From the NCBI GenBank assembly GCA_903901225.1, contig CAIUQE010000046.1, positions 1-50,076 on the forward strand: a stretch of DNA of 50,076 bases. The letters are read 5' to 3'. A model generated the notes under the pieces. The model did not search any database, was not told where the DNA came from, and saw nothing but the letters and a program-made list of their open reading frames with translations. A program made the translations under genes and the position numbers. Below, in pieces: positions 1 to 8,481 of the stretch (positions are counted from its first letter, which is position 1; each line of letters opens with the position of its first letter). This DNA comes from Candidatus Omnitrophota bacterium. Lineage in GTDB: Bacteria > Omnitrophota > Gorgyraeia > Zapsychrales > Fredricksoniimonadaceae.

Positions 1-153
1 CTCGGAAATAGTTAAGCCTGAAAAACCTCTACCCGAATGGGAGAGGTTTTTATGCTTTTCAGAACAGAAAAACGGACCCTGGAAAGGATTCTTTCCAGGG
101 TCTCGGAAATAGTTAAGCCTGAAAAACCACTACCCGAATGGGAGAGGTTTTAT
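1..153. repeat. Two copies of a 'CTACCCGAATGGG' hairpin flanking a 'CCTGGAAA' hairpin
   Basis: Gene-free stretch of about 290 bases at the window edge. A near-identical segment occurs at 1-51 and 102-151; each holds a hairpin whose arms AAACCTC/GAGGTTT close on the core CTACCCGAATGGG (21-51 and 122-151). The second copy has one A-A mismatch in the stem. Between them, 76-101 is a perfect palindromic hairpin with arms ACCCTGGAAA and TTTCCAGGGT, followed by CTCGG. The same two hairpin types recur together at 16465-16605. They may act as terminators for a gene to the left, but the U-tracts are short. Confidence 0.7.
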
Positions 154-294
154 TGTCCCCGCAATCTTTTGCACGGTTTTCGCGGCTGACTGCAATTTTC
201 TGCCTTGACCTTTGCTCCGTTGATGATTTATCCGCAGTCTTTTATCATCGTTCCTGTTAAACTTTAAGAAAATTACCACACAGGAGCCGTGACC

Positions 295-1539
295 ATGAAG
301 TTCTCATTGCCGACAAATTTCGATCCTTCCTATATTGAGGGGCTTAAGGGGTACCCTGTCACCGAGGTCTACGGGAAGCTGTTGACCGATGTGATCGGGG
401 GCGGGCGCCTTTCTCAAATATTGCCGGCGGTGTCACTTTCCGACGTGCGTCGGCACGCGACCCTTTGCAAAAAGAACGGCATTGGTTTTAACTATCTTTT
501 GAATGCCGCCAACTCGGATAATTGCGAATATACGCGCCAGGGGCAGGAGCAGCTCACGCGCCTCCTGGATGACCTTTGGGGCATGGGTGTGGAGCGGTTC
601 ACGGTGGCGACCCCGTATCTGTTGCGGTTCATCAAGGCGCGTTATGCCAAGGCCTGGGTCAAGATCAGCGTGTTCGCCCAGGTCGGCGATCCGCGCAAGG
701 CCCGCCAGTGGGAGGACATGGGTGCCGATGAGATCGTGCTCGACTCCCTTCTGGTCAACCGCGAGGTCGCGACACTTGTCGAGATCCGCCGCGCCGTCAA
801 GGTCCCGTTGCAGCTTCTGGTGAACAATAATTGCTACTATGGTTGTTCGCATTCCCCCTATCACATGAGTGTCATCGCTTCCGGATCTCGCCGGGGGAGC
901 AAGACCAGCGGGTTCATGCCGGATTACTGTTTCCTGCGTTGCACGGCGAAAAAATTGCGCCAACCCGAGCGGCATCTGATGGCGGACTGGATACGCCCCG
1001 AGGACCTTTCCCATTACGAGGAGCTGGGGTATGACAATTTCAAGTTGTCCGGGCGCAATATGCCCACCGATGTCCTGCTCATGCGGATCAAGGCTTATGC
1101 CGGGCGCCGTTACGACGGGAACCTGCTCGATCTTATCCAGGACTTTGGCCGCACCGCCGTGACGGGACGCAGGGCGACGGCCTTGAAAAGCCGGCTCAAC
1201 AGCCTGTTCATCTGGCTCGGGAATTCCGCGCCCCTGAAGGTTTCGGCGTGGCGCAAGCTTCTTGATCTCAGCCGCAAGCAGGGTTTTTTTTCGGCGTCGA
1301 GCGTCGAACCGCCGGTCGTGATCGATAACAGGACCCTGGATGGTTTTCTGGGGCCGATCCTGCGCATGGGCGGTTGCCGTAACCGGCTTTGCGAGGATTG
1401 CCTGTATTGCCACGGGATCGCCGCCAAGGCGATCACAGTGCGCGCCGCCTCGCGGGACGCCATCCTTCAGGACCAGGAGCCGCTGTTGAAAGGTATTGAA
1501 AGCGGAGAATTCTGGCGCGGTTCTTCACTTCGCAATTGA
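295..1539 (+). CDS. Peptidase U32-like / UbiU-UbiV-type protein
   Basis: A protein of 414 residues that resembles the U32 'peptidase' family, whose best-studied members (UbiU/UbiV, TrhP, RlhA) are Fe-S proteins in RNA or quinone hydroxylation rather than proteases. The N-terminal half looks like a TIM-barrel with the family-type phrase 'VKISVFAQVGDPRKARQWEDMGADEIVLDS' region (about residues 125-155). Cysteines fall in clusters typical of Fe-S ligation: CYYGC in mid-protein, CFLRC about 35 residues later, and a CRNRLCEDCLYC group near the C terminus. The start was set at ATG 295 because AGGAG sits 8 bases upstream; a GTG at 289 is too close to that site. The true substrate cannot be told from sequence. 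It is separated from gmd by a promoter, so it is probably its own transcript. Confidence 0.7.
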   Translation: MKFSLPTNFDPSYIEGLKGYPVTEVYGKLLTDVIGGGRLSQILPAVSLSDVRRHATLCKKNGIGFNYLLNAANSDNCEYTRQGQEQLTRLLDDLWGMGVERFTVATPYLLRFIKARYAKAWVKISVFAQVGDPRKARQWEDMGADEIVLDSLLVNREVATLVEIRRAVKVPLQLLVNNNCYYGCSHSPYHMSVIASGSRRGSKTSGFMPDYCFLRCTAKKLRQPERHLMADWIRPEDLSHYEELGYDNFKLSGRNMPTDVLLMRIKAYAGRRYDGNLLDLIQDFGRTAVTGRRATALKSRLNSLFIWLGNSAPLKVSAWRKLLDLSRKQGFFSASSVEPPVVIDNRTLDGFLGPILRMGGCRNRLCEDCLYCHGIAAKAITVRAASRDAILQDQEPLLKGIESGEFWRGSSLRN

Positions 1540-1564
1540 CACGCCTGTGGCAATGTCGTAAACT
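1536..1564 (+). promoter_or_regulatory. Sigma70-type promoter for gmd-fcl
   Basis: TTGACA at 1536-1541, a 17-base spacer and TAAACT at 1559-1564. The predicted start near 1571 leaves a leader of about 48 bases before gmd, which has AGGAG at about 1609-1613. Confidence 0.55.
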
Positions 1565-1618
1565 AAAAAATCATTTTTCCCCTCGATGTTGCCCGTGTTC
1601 CGATAAAACAGGAGTGTT

Positions 1619-2713
1619 ATGTCACAGACAAAGAAGGCATTGATCACCGGGATCACCGGACAGGACGGGGCTTACCTGGCTGAATTTCTTCTGGCCAAGG
1701 GCTATGAGGTCCACGGCATCAAACGCCGCAGTTCTCTTTTTAATACGCACAGAGTCGACCATTTGTACCAGGACCCCCATGAAAAAGGGGTTAAACTCAA
1801 ACTTCATTACGGTGATCTGACAGACGCGACAAACCTTATCCGCATCGTCCAGGATGTCCAGCCCGACGAGATCTATAATCTCGCGGCGCAATCGCACGTG
1901 CAGGTCTCGTTTGAAACGCCGGAATACACCGCCAATTCCGACGCGCTGGGAACCCTGCGCCTGCTCGAAGCGATCCGCATCCTTCATCTTGAAAAAAAGA
2001 CCCGTTTTTACCAGGCGTCCACCTCCGAGCTTTACGGCAAGGTTCAGGAAACGCCCCAGAAAGAAACAACCCCGTTCTATCCCCGCAGCCCTTACGCGGC
2101 CGCCAAGATCTACGCCTACTGGATCACGGTGAATTATCGTGAGGGGTATGGCATGTACGCGTGCAACGGGATATTGTTCAACCATGAATCTCCGTTGCGC
2201 GGCGAGACGTTCGTCACCCGCAAGATCACGCGCGCGGCCGCCCGCATCAAGCTGGGCCTTCAGAAGAAAATATATCTCGGCAATCTCAATTCCAAGCGCG
2301 ACTGGGGCCACGCGAAGGATTACATCGAAGGCATGTGGCTCATGCTGCAGCAGGACAAGCCGGATGATTTTGTCCTGGCCACCGGCGTCACCAATACGGT
2401 GCGCGATTTTGTCGGCCTGGCTTTTAAAGAACTCGGGATAAATATCGGCTGGAAGGGCCAGGGCGTCGAGGAAAAAGGCATTGATCAGGCAACGGGCGAG
2501 GTGGTGGTGGAAGTTGATCCTCGATATTTCAGGCCGACCGAGGTCGATCTTTTGCTGGGCGATCCCACGAAAGCCAAGACCCAACTGGGATGGCAGCCAA
2601 AATATTCACTCGCGCAATTGATCAGTGAAATGGTCGCGGCTGACCTGGTCGAAGCGAAGAAAGAGATATTCCTCAAGAGCGAGGGCTTCAAAACAATGAA
2701 TTTCCACGAATAG
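1619..2713 (+). CDS. gmd: GDP-mannose 4,6-dehydratase
   Basis: Converts GDP-D-mannose to GDP-4-keto-6-deoxy-D-mannose, the first step to GDP-L-fucose and related deoxysugars, in the cytoplasm. Visible family marks: an N-terminal NAD(P)-binding loop [14 protein letters not shown] (residues about 11-24), the [15 protein letters not shown] stretch, [15 protein letters not shown], and the short-chain dehydrogenase YAAAK motif in [12 protein letters not shown]. The later [18 protein letters not shown] sequence (here [14 protein letters not shown]) binds the sugar nucleotide. At 364 residues it is full length. fcl starts three bases after its stop, so the two enzymes of GDP-fucose synthesis form one transcript. 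Confidence 0.95.
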   Translation: MSQTKKALITGITGQDGAYLAEFLLAKGYEVHGIKRRSSLFNTHRVDHLYQDPHEKGVKLKLHYGDLTDATNLIRIVQDVQPDEIYNLAAQSHVQVSFETPEYTANSDALGTLRLLEAIRILHLEKKTRFYQASTSELYGKVQETPQKETTPFYPRSPYAAAKIYAYWITVNYREGYGMYACNGILFNHESPLRGETFVTRKITRAAARIKLGLQKKIYLGNLNSKRDWGHAKDYIEGMWLMLQQDKPDDFVLATGVTNTVRDFVGLAFKELGINIGWKGQGVEEKGIDQATGEVVVEVDPRYFRPTEVDLLLGDPTKAKTQLGWQPKYSLAQLISEMVAADLVEAKKEIFLKSEGFKTMNFHE

Positions 2714-2716
2714 GCC

Positions 2717-3763
2717 ATGATGGATAAAGGTTCCAAAATATTCATTGCCGGGCACAGGGGGATGGTGGGTTCCGCCATCCATCGTCGGCTTGAGGCGTGC
2801 GGTTACAATAACATTGTCGCGCGCGGACACCGTGAGTTGGACCTCACGCGGCAGAAGGACACCGAAGATTTCTTTGACCGCGAACGCCCCGCGTATGTGT
2901 TCCTCGCGGCGGCCCGTGTCGGCGGGATACTGGCCAACAGCACGTATACGGCTGATTTCATTTATCAGAACATCATGATCGCCTCTAACGTGGTGCAGGC
3001 CAGTTACAGGTCCGGCGTGAAGAAACTCCTCAACCTTGGCTCCACCTGCATTTATCCCAGGCTCGCGCCCCAGCCTTTGAAAGAAGGATCGTTGCTTTCC
3101 GGGCAACTGGAGCCCACCAATGAAGCTTACGCCATAGCTAAAATATCCGCGATCAAGTTGTGCCGTTATTACAATGAGCAATACAGGACGAATTTCATGT
3201 CCGTCATGCCGACGAACCTGTATGGCATCAACGACAATTACAGCTTCGAGGGGTCGCATTTGCTCCCCGCGTTCATCCGCAAGTTCCATTTGGCGAAATT
3301 GCTGCGCCAGAACGACCTGGGCGCGATCAAAGCGGACCTTCAAAAACGCGGGGCCCCGGTGGCTTATAAGGGGAGCGCGGATGATGTGGCCGGAGCGCTG
3401 GCATCCGCTGGCATTACGGCGGAAAGCCTAACGTTATGGGGCAGCGGCGCGCCGCTGCGTGAATTGTTGTATGCCGATGACCTGGCGGAAGCCTGCGTTT
3501 ACCTGATGGAACGTTACGATGCCCCCGCGATCGGCGAATTCATCAATCTTGGCACGGGCGAAGAGATGCCGATCAGGGATATCGCCGGGCTTGTCAGGGA
3601 TGTGGTGGGGTTTGAAGGCGATATCCGCTGGGATACGTCAAAGCCTGATGGCACGCCCAGGAAGCTGGCCGATGTCACGCGTGCCAATGCCCTCGGCTGG
3701 AAGGCCAGGACAGCGTTGAAGGATGGTGTCCGCCTGGCGTACAAGGATTATCTCGGAGTATAA
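2717..3763 (+). CDS. fcl: GDP-L-fucose synthase
   Basis: Epimerises and reduces GDP-4-keto-6-deoxymannose to GDP-L-fucose. The N terminus has the NADP-binding loop GHRGMVGSAI, followed by the family phrases 'VFLAAARVGGI' and 'LNLGSTCIYPRLAPQPLKEGSLL'; the catalytic Tyr-Lys pair lies in YAIAKISAIKLC. The protein has 348 residues, slightly longer than E. coli Fcl (about 320); the extra residues sit in the middle (about 195-235), between FIRKFHLAKLL and LWGSGAPLRELL, a place where some family members carry an insertion. It follows gmd directly and converges on the flippase gene 15 bases further on. Product fucose is likely destined for a surface glycan. Confidence 0.95.
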   Translation: MMDKGSKIFIAGHRGMVGSAIHRRLEACGYNNIVARGHRELDLTRQKDTEDFFDRERPAYVFLAAARVGGILANSTYTADFIYQNIMIASNVVQASYRSGVKKLLNLGSTCIYPRLAPQPLKEGSLLSGQLEPTNEAYAIAKISAIKLCRYYNEQYRTNFMSVMPTNLYGINDNYSFEGSHLLPAFIRKFHLAKLLRQNDLGAIKADLQKRGAPVAYKGSADDVAGALASAGITAESLTLWGSGAPLRELLYADDLAEACVYLMERYDAPAIGEFINLGTGEEMPIRDIAGLVRDVVGFEGDIRWDTSKPDGTPRKLADVTRANALGWKARTALKDGVRLAYKDYLGV

Positions 3764-3778
3764 TTCCGTCAGTGCCCG

Positions 3779-5083
3779 CTACGACGCGACGGCCGTGAAG
3801 TTTTTCCGCAGTTCAAGTACCTTGATCCACGTTAAAGTGAATGTTCCCGCCTCGATGATAACGGTGGCCATCGCCGCTCCCAAATACGAAAATGAATGGA
3901 TGAGAAGGATCAGCAACGGAAGCCCGATCAGGGCCATGGTGATGTGGATCCTGGAATAGGTTTGTGTCCTGCCGCAGACGAGAAGGAACTGTACCCGGAA
4001 GGCATTGGCGCTGATAAAGAACACCGACAGGATCAGCAGCCTCAATGTCATTGTTGCCTGAGGGTAATCCCCGCCGCAGACCACGCGCAGGATCAGGGGC
4101 GCCGCGATGAAAATGAGCGGCAGGCAGATGAGGGAAATGTAGATCGTGATGTGCTGGATCTCCTGCATCAGCCTGAAAGCCATCGCGCTGTTGCGGCGGT
4201 AGATGTTGCTCAACCGGGGGTAGATCGCCTGGGAAAAAGATGACAAAGGAAAGGTCTGGGCCACGTTGGATATCCTTTCCGCGATCGAATAGAAGCCGGT
4301 CAGCGTGTTGCTGGTCATGAGCCCGACGGCAAAGACGCGGGTGCTGGTGTAGGCGTTGATCGCCACGATCGACAGGAACAGTTCCCGACCCGCTTCCAAC
4401 TCCTGGCGGACCCGTCCGAAGCCCGGGAATTTGAATACCAGGCCAAGTTTCCGGAAGGCGATGACAAGCGCCAGCATGCCGGTGCCCAGAAGGACCGACG
4501 CGTAGATGAGCGGGACCGTCAGGTAATCCTGCGGGCCGCGGATGAAGAGAATGATGCCGAACGCGGCGGAAAATTCTCCGAGCATTTTGAGCTTCGTGAT
4601 ATATTCCATTTTTTCCATGCCCTGGAACAGCCACATGGGAAAGAGGGCATTGCCGATCACGGTGCCGAACGTGAGTGTATAAAGGATGCGGTCGTCGCTG
4701 AACCTGGGGACGAACATGACAAGGGCGCAGAAGGCGAGCAGGCCCAACGCGGTGAGGACGAGCCTCGCGGTCATGACCGCGGAAAAGATCTCGCTGATCA
4801 AGGCTTTGTTGTCCTGGCAGAGCGAGATCTCTCTGGTCGCCGTGATGTTGAAGGCGTAATCCGTCAGGATCATGAAATATTGCACGAACGCCTGGGCAAA
4901 GGCGACGAGCCCGAATTTCTCGGGGCCGATCACCTGGAACAGGTAAGGGACGACCACGATGGGCAGCAGGAAGGTGATGGCCTGTAATCCTGAAAGGGAG
5001 GCGACATTGTTCATGACCTGCCGGCTGCCGTCATTTTCGGCCAGCTGGTAGGTCTTGCGGATCATCTGGAACAAAGGTTTCAT
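3779..5083 (-). CDS. Polysaccharide flippase (PST/Wzx-like)
   Basis: A 434-residue integral membrane protein of the MOP superfamily, the group that flips undecaprenyl-linked oligosaccharides across the inner membrane. The N-terminal part, from MNNVASLSGLQAITFLLPIVVVPYLFQVIG onward, matches the usual first helix of RfbX/Wzx transporters, and about 12 hydrophobic segments alternate with charged loops along the protein. It faces gmd-fcl tail to tail, which fits a role in exporting a fucose-containing glycan, but no glycosyltransferases are in the window to define the pathway. The start at 5083 lacks a clear ribosome binding site; ATG codons at residues 7 and 24 are alternatives. Confidence 0.85.
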   Translation of the reverse strand: MKPLFQMIRKTYQLAENDGSRQVMNNVASLSGLQAITFLLPIVVVPYLFQVIGPEKFGLVAFAQAFVQYFMILTDYAFNITATREISLCQDNKALISEIFSAVMTARLVLTALGLLAFCALVMFVPRFSDDRILYTLTFGTVIGNALFPMWLFQGMEKMEYITKLKMLGEFSAAFGIILFIRGPQDYLTVPLIYASVLLGTGMLALVIAFRKLGLVFKFPGFGRVRQELEAGRELFLSIVAINAYTSTRVFAVGLMTSNTLTGFYSIAERISNVAQTFPLSSFSQAIYPRLSNIYRRNSAMAFRLMQEIQHITIYISLICLPLIFIAAPLILRVVCGGDYPQATMTLRLLILSVFFISANAFRVQFLLVCGRTQTYSRIHITMALIGLPLLILLIHSFSYLGAAMATVIIEAGTFTLTWIKVLELRKNFTAVAS

Positions 5084-5147
5084 GTGATTAATCTACACGC
5101 GGGGCGCAAGAAATGAAACATTTTTCAAGGATTTATCGGGCGGATGA

Positions 5148-5153
5148 TATAAT
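5148..5153 (+). promoter_or_regulatory. -10 box giving a probably leaderless bglA transcript
   Basis: A perfect TATAAT lies 7 bases before the ATG at 5160, so transcription would begin at or next to the start codon. No purine-rich ribosome binding site precedes the ATG, in line with a leaderless mRNA. The -35 region is poor (TTCAAG near 5124). Confidence 0.45.
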
Positions 5154-5159
5154 CCTGCC

Positions 5160-6380
5160 ATGATAAAATTCCCGTCTGATTTTCTCTGGGGCGCCGCGGC
5201 ATCATCCTACCAGGTCGAAGGAGGTAACCTTCATGCCGACTGGTGGGCGTGGGAAAAGGCCGCGGGCAAGGAACCATCGGGCCAGGCCTGCCGGCACTAT
5301 GAGCTTTTTGAACAGGATTTTGACTTGGCGCGCGGGCTGGGGCACAATGCCCACCGGATGTCCATCGAATGGGCCCGCGTTGAACCCGAGGAGGGAAAAT
5401 TCTCCGATAAGGAATTGCGGCATTATGCCGCGGTGATCCAGGCGTTGAGAAGCCGGGGGATCGAACCTGTCGTGACCCTTCACCATTTTACGAATCCCCA
5501 GTGGTTCAGTCGCCAGGGAGGCTGGGAGAACAAGCGTGCCGTCGCTTTGTTCGCGCGTTATTGCGATGTTGTTGTCCGCGCGCTGGCCGGCCAGGTGCAT
5601 TACTGGATCACGATCAACGAACCGACCATCTTTTTCTCCCACGCGTATTTTCTCGGGGCCTGGCCGCCGCAGGGCCGCTCGTTCTTCAGGGCGCTGGCCG
5701 TGCATGACCGTCTGGCGCGCGCGCATATCGAGGCTTACCAGCTGATCCATCGCATCTACAAGGACACCAACCTGCCGCGCCCCGCTGTCAGCATCGCCCA
5801 GCATATCAGCGCGGTCGTCCCCTGCAAGCCGGACTTTCGCAACAGGGTAGCGGCCAGCCTGAGGGACCATTGGCACAATTTCGAGTTCCTGGACATCATC
5901 GCGCGCGCGGGAACGCTGGACTATATCGGCCTTAATTATTATTCCCGCAACCTGGTCGATGTCGACAGCTGGTGGCCCGGCAACCTCCTGATGCAGACCT
6001 GCCGGCACGGGCATCATCCCGTCACCAAGAATTCACTGGGCTGGGATATTTATCCTGAAGGGATCTGCCAGGTGCTCGTGAAGCTCAAGCAATACGGGCT
6101 CCCGGTCATGGTCACGGAGAACGGGATCTGCACCACCAATGATGCCCAGCGCTGGGAATTTATTGCCGCTCATCTGCGGCAGATCGCCCTTGCCATGGGC
6201 CAGGGGGTTAACGTTACCGGCTACCTTCATTGGTCGCTACTTGACAATTTTGAGTGGGACAAGGGTTTCGGGCCGAGGTTCGGGTTGATCGACGTGGATT
6301 ACCGCACTTTTCAAAGGACGCCACGGCCGAGCGCCGTCAAATTTGCCGATGTCTGCAAGACTGGCATCCTTCCCGGATAA
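5160..6380 (+). CDS. Glycoside hydrolase family 1 (beta-glucosidase-like)
   Basis: A retaining beta-glycosidase that removes terminal glucose or galactose from short beta-linked sugars. It begins with the GH1 signature FLWGAAASSYQVEGG, has the acid/base glutamate E154 in TINEPTIF and the nucleophile E320 in MVTENGI; the DNFEWDKGFGPRFGL motif near the C terminus is also diagnostic. At 406 residues it is slightly shorter than typical members (440-470). There is no signal peptide, so it should act in the cytoplasm on imported oligosaccharides. It is divergent from the flippase and probably has a leaderless mRNA. The exact sugar specificity cannot be read from the sequence. Confidence 0.92.
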   Translation: MIKFPSDFLWGAAASSYQVEGGNLHADWWAWEKAAGKEPSGQACRHYELFEQDFDLARGLGHNAHRMSIEWARVEPEEGKFSDKELRHYAAVIQALRSRGIEPVVTLHHFTNPQWFSRQGGWENKRAVALFARYCDVVVRALAGQVHYWITINEPTIFFSHAYFLGAWPPQGRSFFRALAVHDRLARAHIEAYQLIHRIYKDTNLPRPAVSIAQHISAVVPCKPDFRNRVAASLRDHWHNFEFLDIIARAGTLDYIGLNYYSRNLVDVDSWWPGNLLMQTCRHGHHPVTKNSLGWDIYPEGICQVLVKLKQYGLPVMVTENGICTTNDAQRWEFIAAHLRQIALAMGQGVNVTGYLHWSLLDNFEWDKGFGPRFGLIDVDYRTFQRTPRPSAVKFADVCKTGILPG

Positions 6381-6467
6381 TTTGAACAAAGCATTTCAAC
6401 GTAAAAAACCGCGTGGTATACTTTTTTCTGCAAGCGGGGCGGACTGAATAAATTTCAGGAGAAATAT

Positions 6468-6887
6468 ATGCAAAAGGCTCTGGTCAAGGTCAAGGGGTGG
6501 GGCAAGCTTTCTATCAATACGAAAGTTTATCCGCTGCAAACATTATATTCGGCGGGATACGCGTTCATGGACAAGGCTTATGTTTACCTTGATACCGAAC
6601 CTGGCGGCCGGGTGGCCGTGTGGATCTACCCCAAGGCGAAGGGCGCGAAACTTGAGACGCTCGCGATGGAGTTCTCCGAGGAGCTTTTGAATTACGCGCA
6701 TTATTTTTCCAGCCTCAAGGTGAACGCGGAAAGCACCAAGCTCCTGTTGCAGCGGGCTCTTTTTTCCGCGGCGCCGTCGCTGGCTAAAGAAGCCGAGGAA
6801 AAAGAGATCCAGGACCTTATCAAGGAACTCGAGCAGGAAGAGAAGGATGAGCAGACAAAGGCCGCGAAGAAGAAGAAAAGAACATGA
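6468..6887 (+). CDS. hxsD: HxsD-like protein of a His-Xaa-Ser peptide system
   Basis: A 139-residue protein resembling HxsD, the small partner that occurs with the radical-SAM enzymes HxsB and HxsC in His-Xaa-Ser peptide loci. The core is 'NTKVYPLQTLYSAGYAFMDKAYVYLD', then a basic 'VWIYPKAKGAKLE' strand and 'FSEELLNYAHYFSSL', which corresponds to the conserved LLNDYxLRE region of the family. The C-terminal 40 residues are a highly charged Glu/Lys tail ending in KKKKRT, longer than usual for HxsD. AGGAG lies 9 bases before the ATG. It opens a four-gene run with the next gene overlapping by four bases (ATGA). Its role in the family is not proven; a peptide-recognition function is often assumed. 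Confidence 0.75.
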   Translation: MQKALVKVKGWGKLSINTKVYPLQTLYSAGYAFMDKAYVYLDTEPGGRVAVWIYPKAKGAKLETLAMEFSEELLNYAHYFSSLKVNAESTKLLLQRALFSAAPSLAKEAEEKEIQDLIKELEQEEKDEQTKAAKKKKRT

Positions 6888-7108
6888 CGATCCCGTTCCT
6901 GGTCAGCCACAAGGCTGGCCGCTGCTTAAAATTCAATAAAACTTTATATCCCCAGGAAACACTGCGCCGTTTCACCGAAGCCCACGGTGCCGACAGGGAC
7001 TTTGTGCTCAAAGACGAGGGCCGGTCGTTCACGGTCGGGATCAAGGACGGTACTGATGAAGAATACCTCGATGTGCTCCAATACTTCCTTGCGGTCCGAA
7101 AGGCATAG
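6884..7108 (+). CDS. Second, short HxsD-like protein
   Basis: A 74-residue protein starting inside the stop codon of the preceding hxsD-like gene (ATGA overlap), so the two are translationally coupled. Its pattern, 'LKFNKTLYPQETLRRFTEAHG', a short hydrophilic strand 'SFTVGIKDGTDEEY' and 'DVLQYFLAVRKA', repeats the YP-x-E/Q...strand...LL/LQY layout of the first protein at lower similarity. I read it as a trimmed paralogue without the charged tail. It could form a pair with the first HxsD-like protein. Function unproven. Confidence 0.6.
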   Translation: MTIPFLVSHKAGRCLKFNKTLYPQETLRRFTEAHGADRDFVLKDEGRSFTVGIKDGTDEEYLDVLQYFLAVRKA

Positions 7109-7125
7109 GATGCCCTTACCCCGCT

Positions 7126-8481
7126 ATGCGTAAAACAAAAGATTTTGCCATCCTGCCGTTCAATGCCGCGCGGATCAGGGGGAAATACCTCGTCAGCAAT
7201 GCCCTTGGCGCCTGGGACCTGCTGGAGCCTTTGGAATTCAGGGAACTCAACAGCCTTCGCCTTGACCGAGGGGCGCCTCTTTTCGCGCGACTGAAAGAAC
7301 GCGGACTGATCGTGGATGAGACGAACCTTTCTTCGGGCCTCGACGACTTTCGCCGGATCAACGGGCATCTTTTCAAGGACACGTTCCACCATATCGCTGT
7401 CGTGACGACGCGGCGGCAGGGTGAGGCCGGCCACGGCAAGGACATGAAGCCGGAAGTGGCGGTGCAGGTCTTGACGAGGCTTTTTGATGGTGTTTCAAGG
7501 GCCGCGACCCTTGAGATCAAGGGCGGGGAGCCATTGCTCAACTGGCCTGTGGCGCAGTTGCTGGTGTATAACGCGCGGCAGATGAACAACGGGGTCAAGG
7601 ACCTCACGATCGTCCTTGTCACCGGTTTCCAGGATGTCGACGATCACAGGATGAAATTCCTGGCGGAACATGATGTTGTGGTGAAGGTGTTGCTCGACGG
7701 ACCCAGGGCGCTGCATGACAAGATCCGGGGCGGTTACGCGAAGGCGGCGCGTAATGTCAAGCGCTTCAGGGAGGTGTTTGGAGGGAAGGTTGTGTTGTCT
7801 TCCACGATAACCCCTTTGACGCTGAAAGACCCGCGTGGCCTGGTCGATGAGTATGTCAGGCAGGGCCAGCAGGAGATAGCGTTGAGCCCGTTGAATGCGC
7901 TGGCACCCGACGCGATTGATTGGCATGGCCCGGGTTTTTCCGCGAAGGAATTCATTGATTTTTATGCCAGGGCCATGGACCATATCCTTGAGCTGAACGG
8001 ACGCGGTATCCTTATCAGAGAGAGGATTGCTTGTTCGATCCTGACAAAAGTCCTGGCGAAAAGAGACCCTTTGGACCTTGATCTGATGGTCCCGGGCGGT
8101 CTTGGGCGCCTGGCCATGGCCTACGCGCCTGACGGGAGCTGTTATCCGTCCGATGAGGCAAGGCGTCTTGGGCCGGGGATATTCAGGCTCGGCGATCTTA
8201 TGACAGAAAATAACGCCGATATGATCAAGAAAGAGGAGCTGACGCACCTGTTGCAGGCGTCGTGCGCAAAGCTGTGGCACGGCGCGTCGCCTTTCAGCCC
8301 GTGGACAGGGGAGTCGCCCGTGCTGAATTACGCCTTGCAGGGGAATGTGGTCGTCAAGGCCGCTCTTTCGCCGTTGTGCGGGATACTCGATCGTCAGTTC
8401 GGATATATTTTTGACAAGATATGTTCCGGGGAGCATTCAGGCATATTCAACAGCTGGGTCGGAGGAAAAGACAATGGCTAA
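7126..8481 (+). CDS. HxsB-like maturase homologue lacking radical-SAM cysteines
   Basis: A 451-residue homologue of HxsB, the radical-SAM/SPASM maturase of His-Xaa-Ser systems. Matching landmarks run the whole length: 'FHHIAVVTT' where the cluster motif should follow, 'LEIKGGEPLLNW' (the GGEP SAM-binding motif, about residues 128-139), 'LLDGPRALHD', 'VDEYVRQGQQEIALSPLNAL', 'CYPSDEARRLGPGIFRLGDL', and 'SPVLNYALQGNV' near the end. The CxxxCxxC that binds the [4Fe-4S] cluster is replaced by TTRRQGEAGHG (residues about 92-102), and no cysteine occurs before about residue 300. The C-terminal SPASM block is also stripped (ASPFSPWTGESPVLNY in place of a Cys-rich segment). The frame is intact and well conserved around the lost sites, so this looks like a maintained pseudoenzyme rather than a decayed gene. 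It overlaps the precursor-peptide gene by eight bases. Confidence 0.75.
   Translation: MRKTKDFAILPFNAARIRGKYLVSNALGAWDLLEPLEFRELNSLRLDRGAPLFARLKERGLIVDETNLSSGLDDFRRINGHLFKDTFHHIAVVTTRRQGEAGHGKDMKPEVAVQVLTRLFDGVSRAATLEIKGGEPLLNWPVAQLLVYNARQMNNGVKDLTIVLVTGFQDVDDHRMKFLAEHDVVVKVLLDGPRALHDKIRGGYAKAARNVKRFREVFGGKVVLSSTITPLTLKDPRGLVDEYVRQGQQEIALSPLNALAPDAIDWHGPGFSAKEFIDFYARAMDHILELNGRGILIRERIACSILTKVLAKRDPLDLDLMVPGGLGRLAMAYAPDGSCYPSDEARRLGPGIFRLGDLMTENNADMIKKEELTHLLQASCAKLWHGASPFSPWTGESPVLNYALQGNVVVKAALSPLCGILDRQFGYIFDKICSGEHSGIFNSWVGGKDNG

Noticed and set aside
1..153. Possible CRISPR-like array at the window start
   Set aside because: Only two repeat units with internal palindromes and a hairpin between them; no spacers of uniform size and no cas genes.
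1622..2584. 320-codon minus-strand frame inside gmd
   Set aside because: Antisense shadow; the plus-strand gene carries all family motifs.
7126..8481. Frameshift as cause of the missing cysteines in the HxsB-like gene
   Set aside because: The frame is continuous and conserved motifs lie right before and after the altered site in the same frame.
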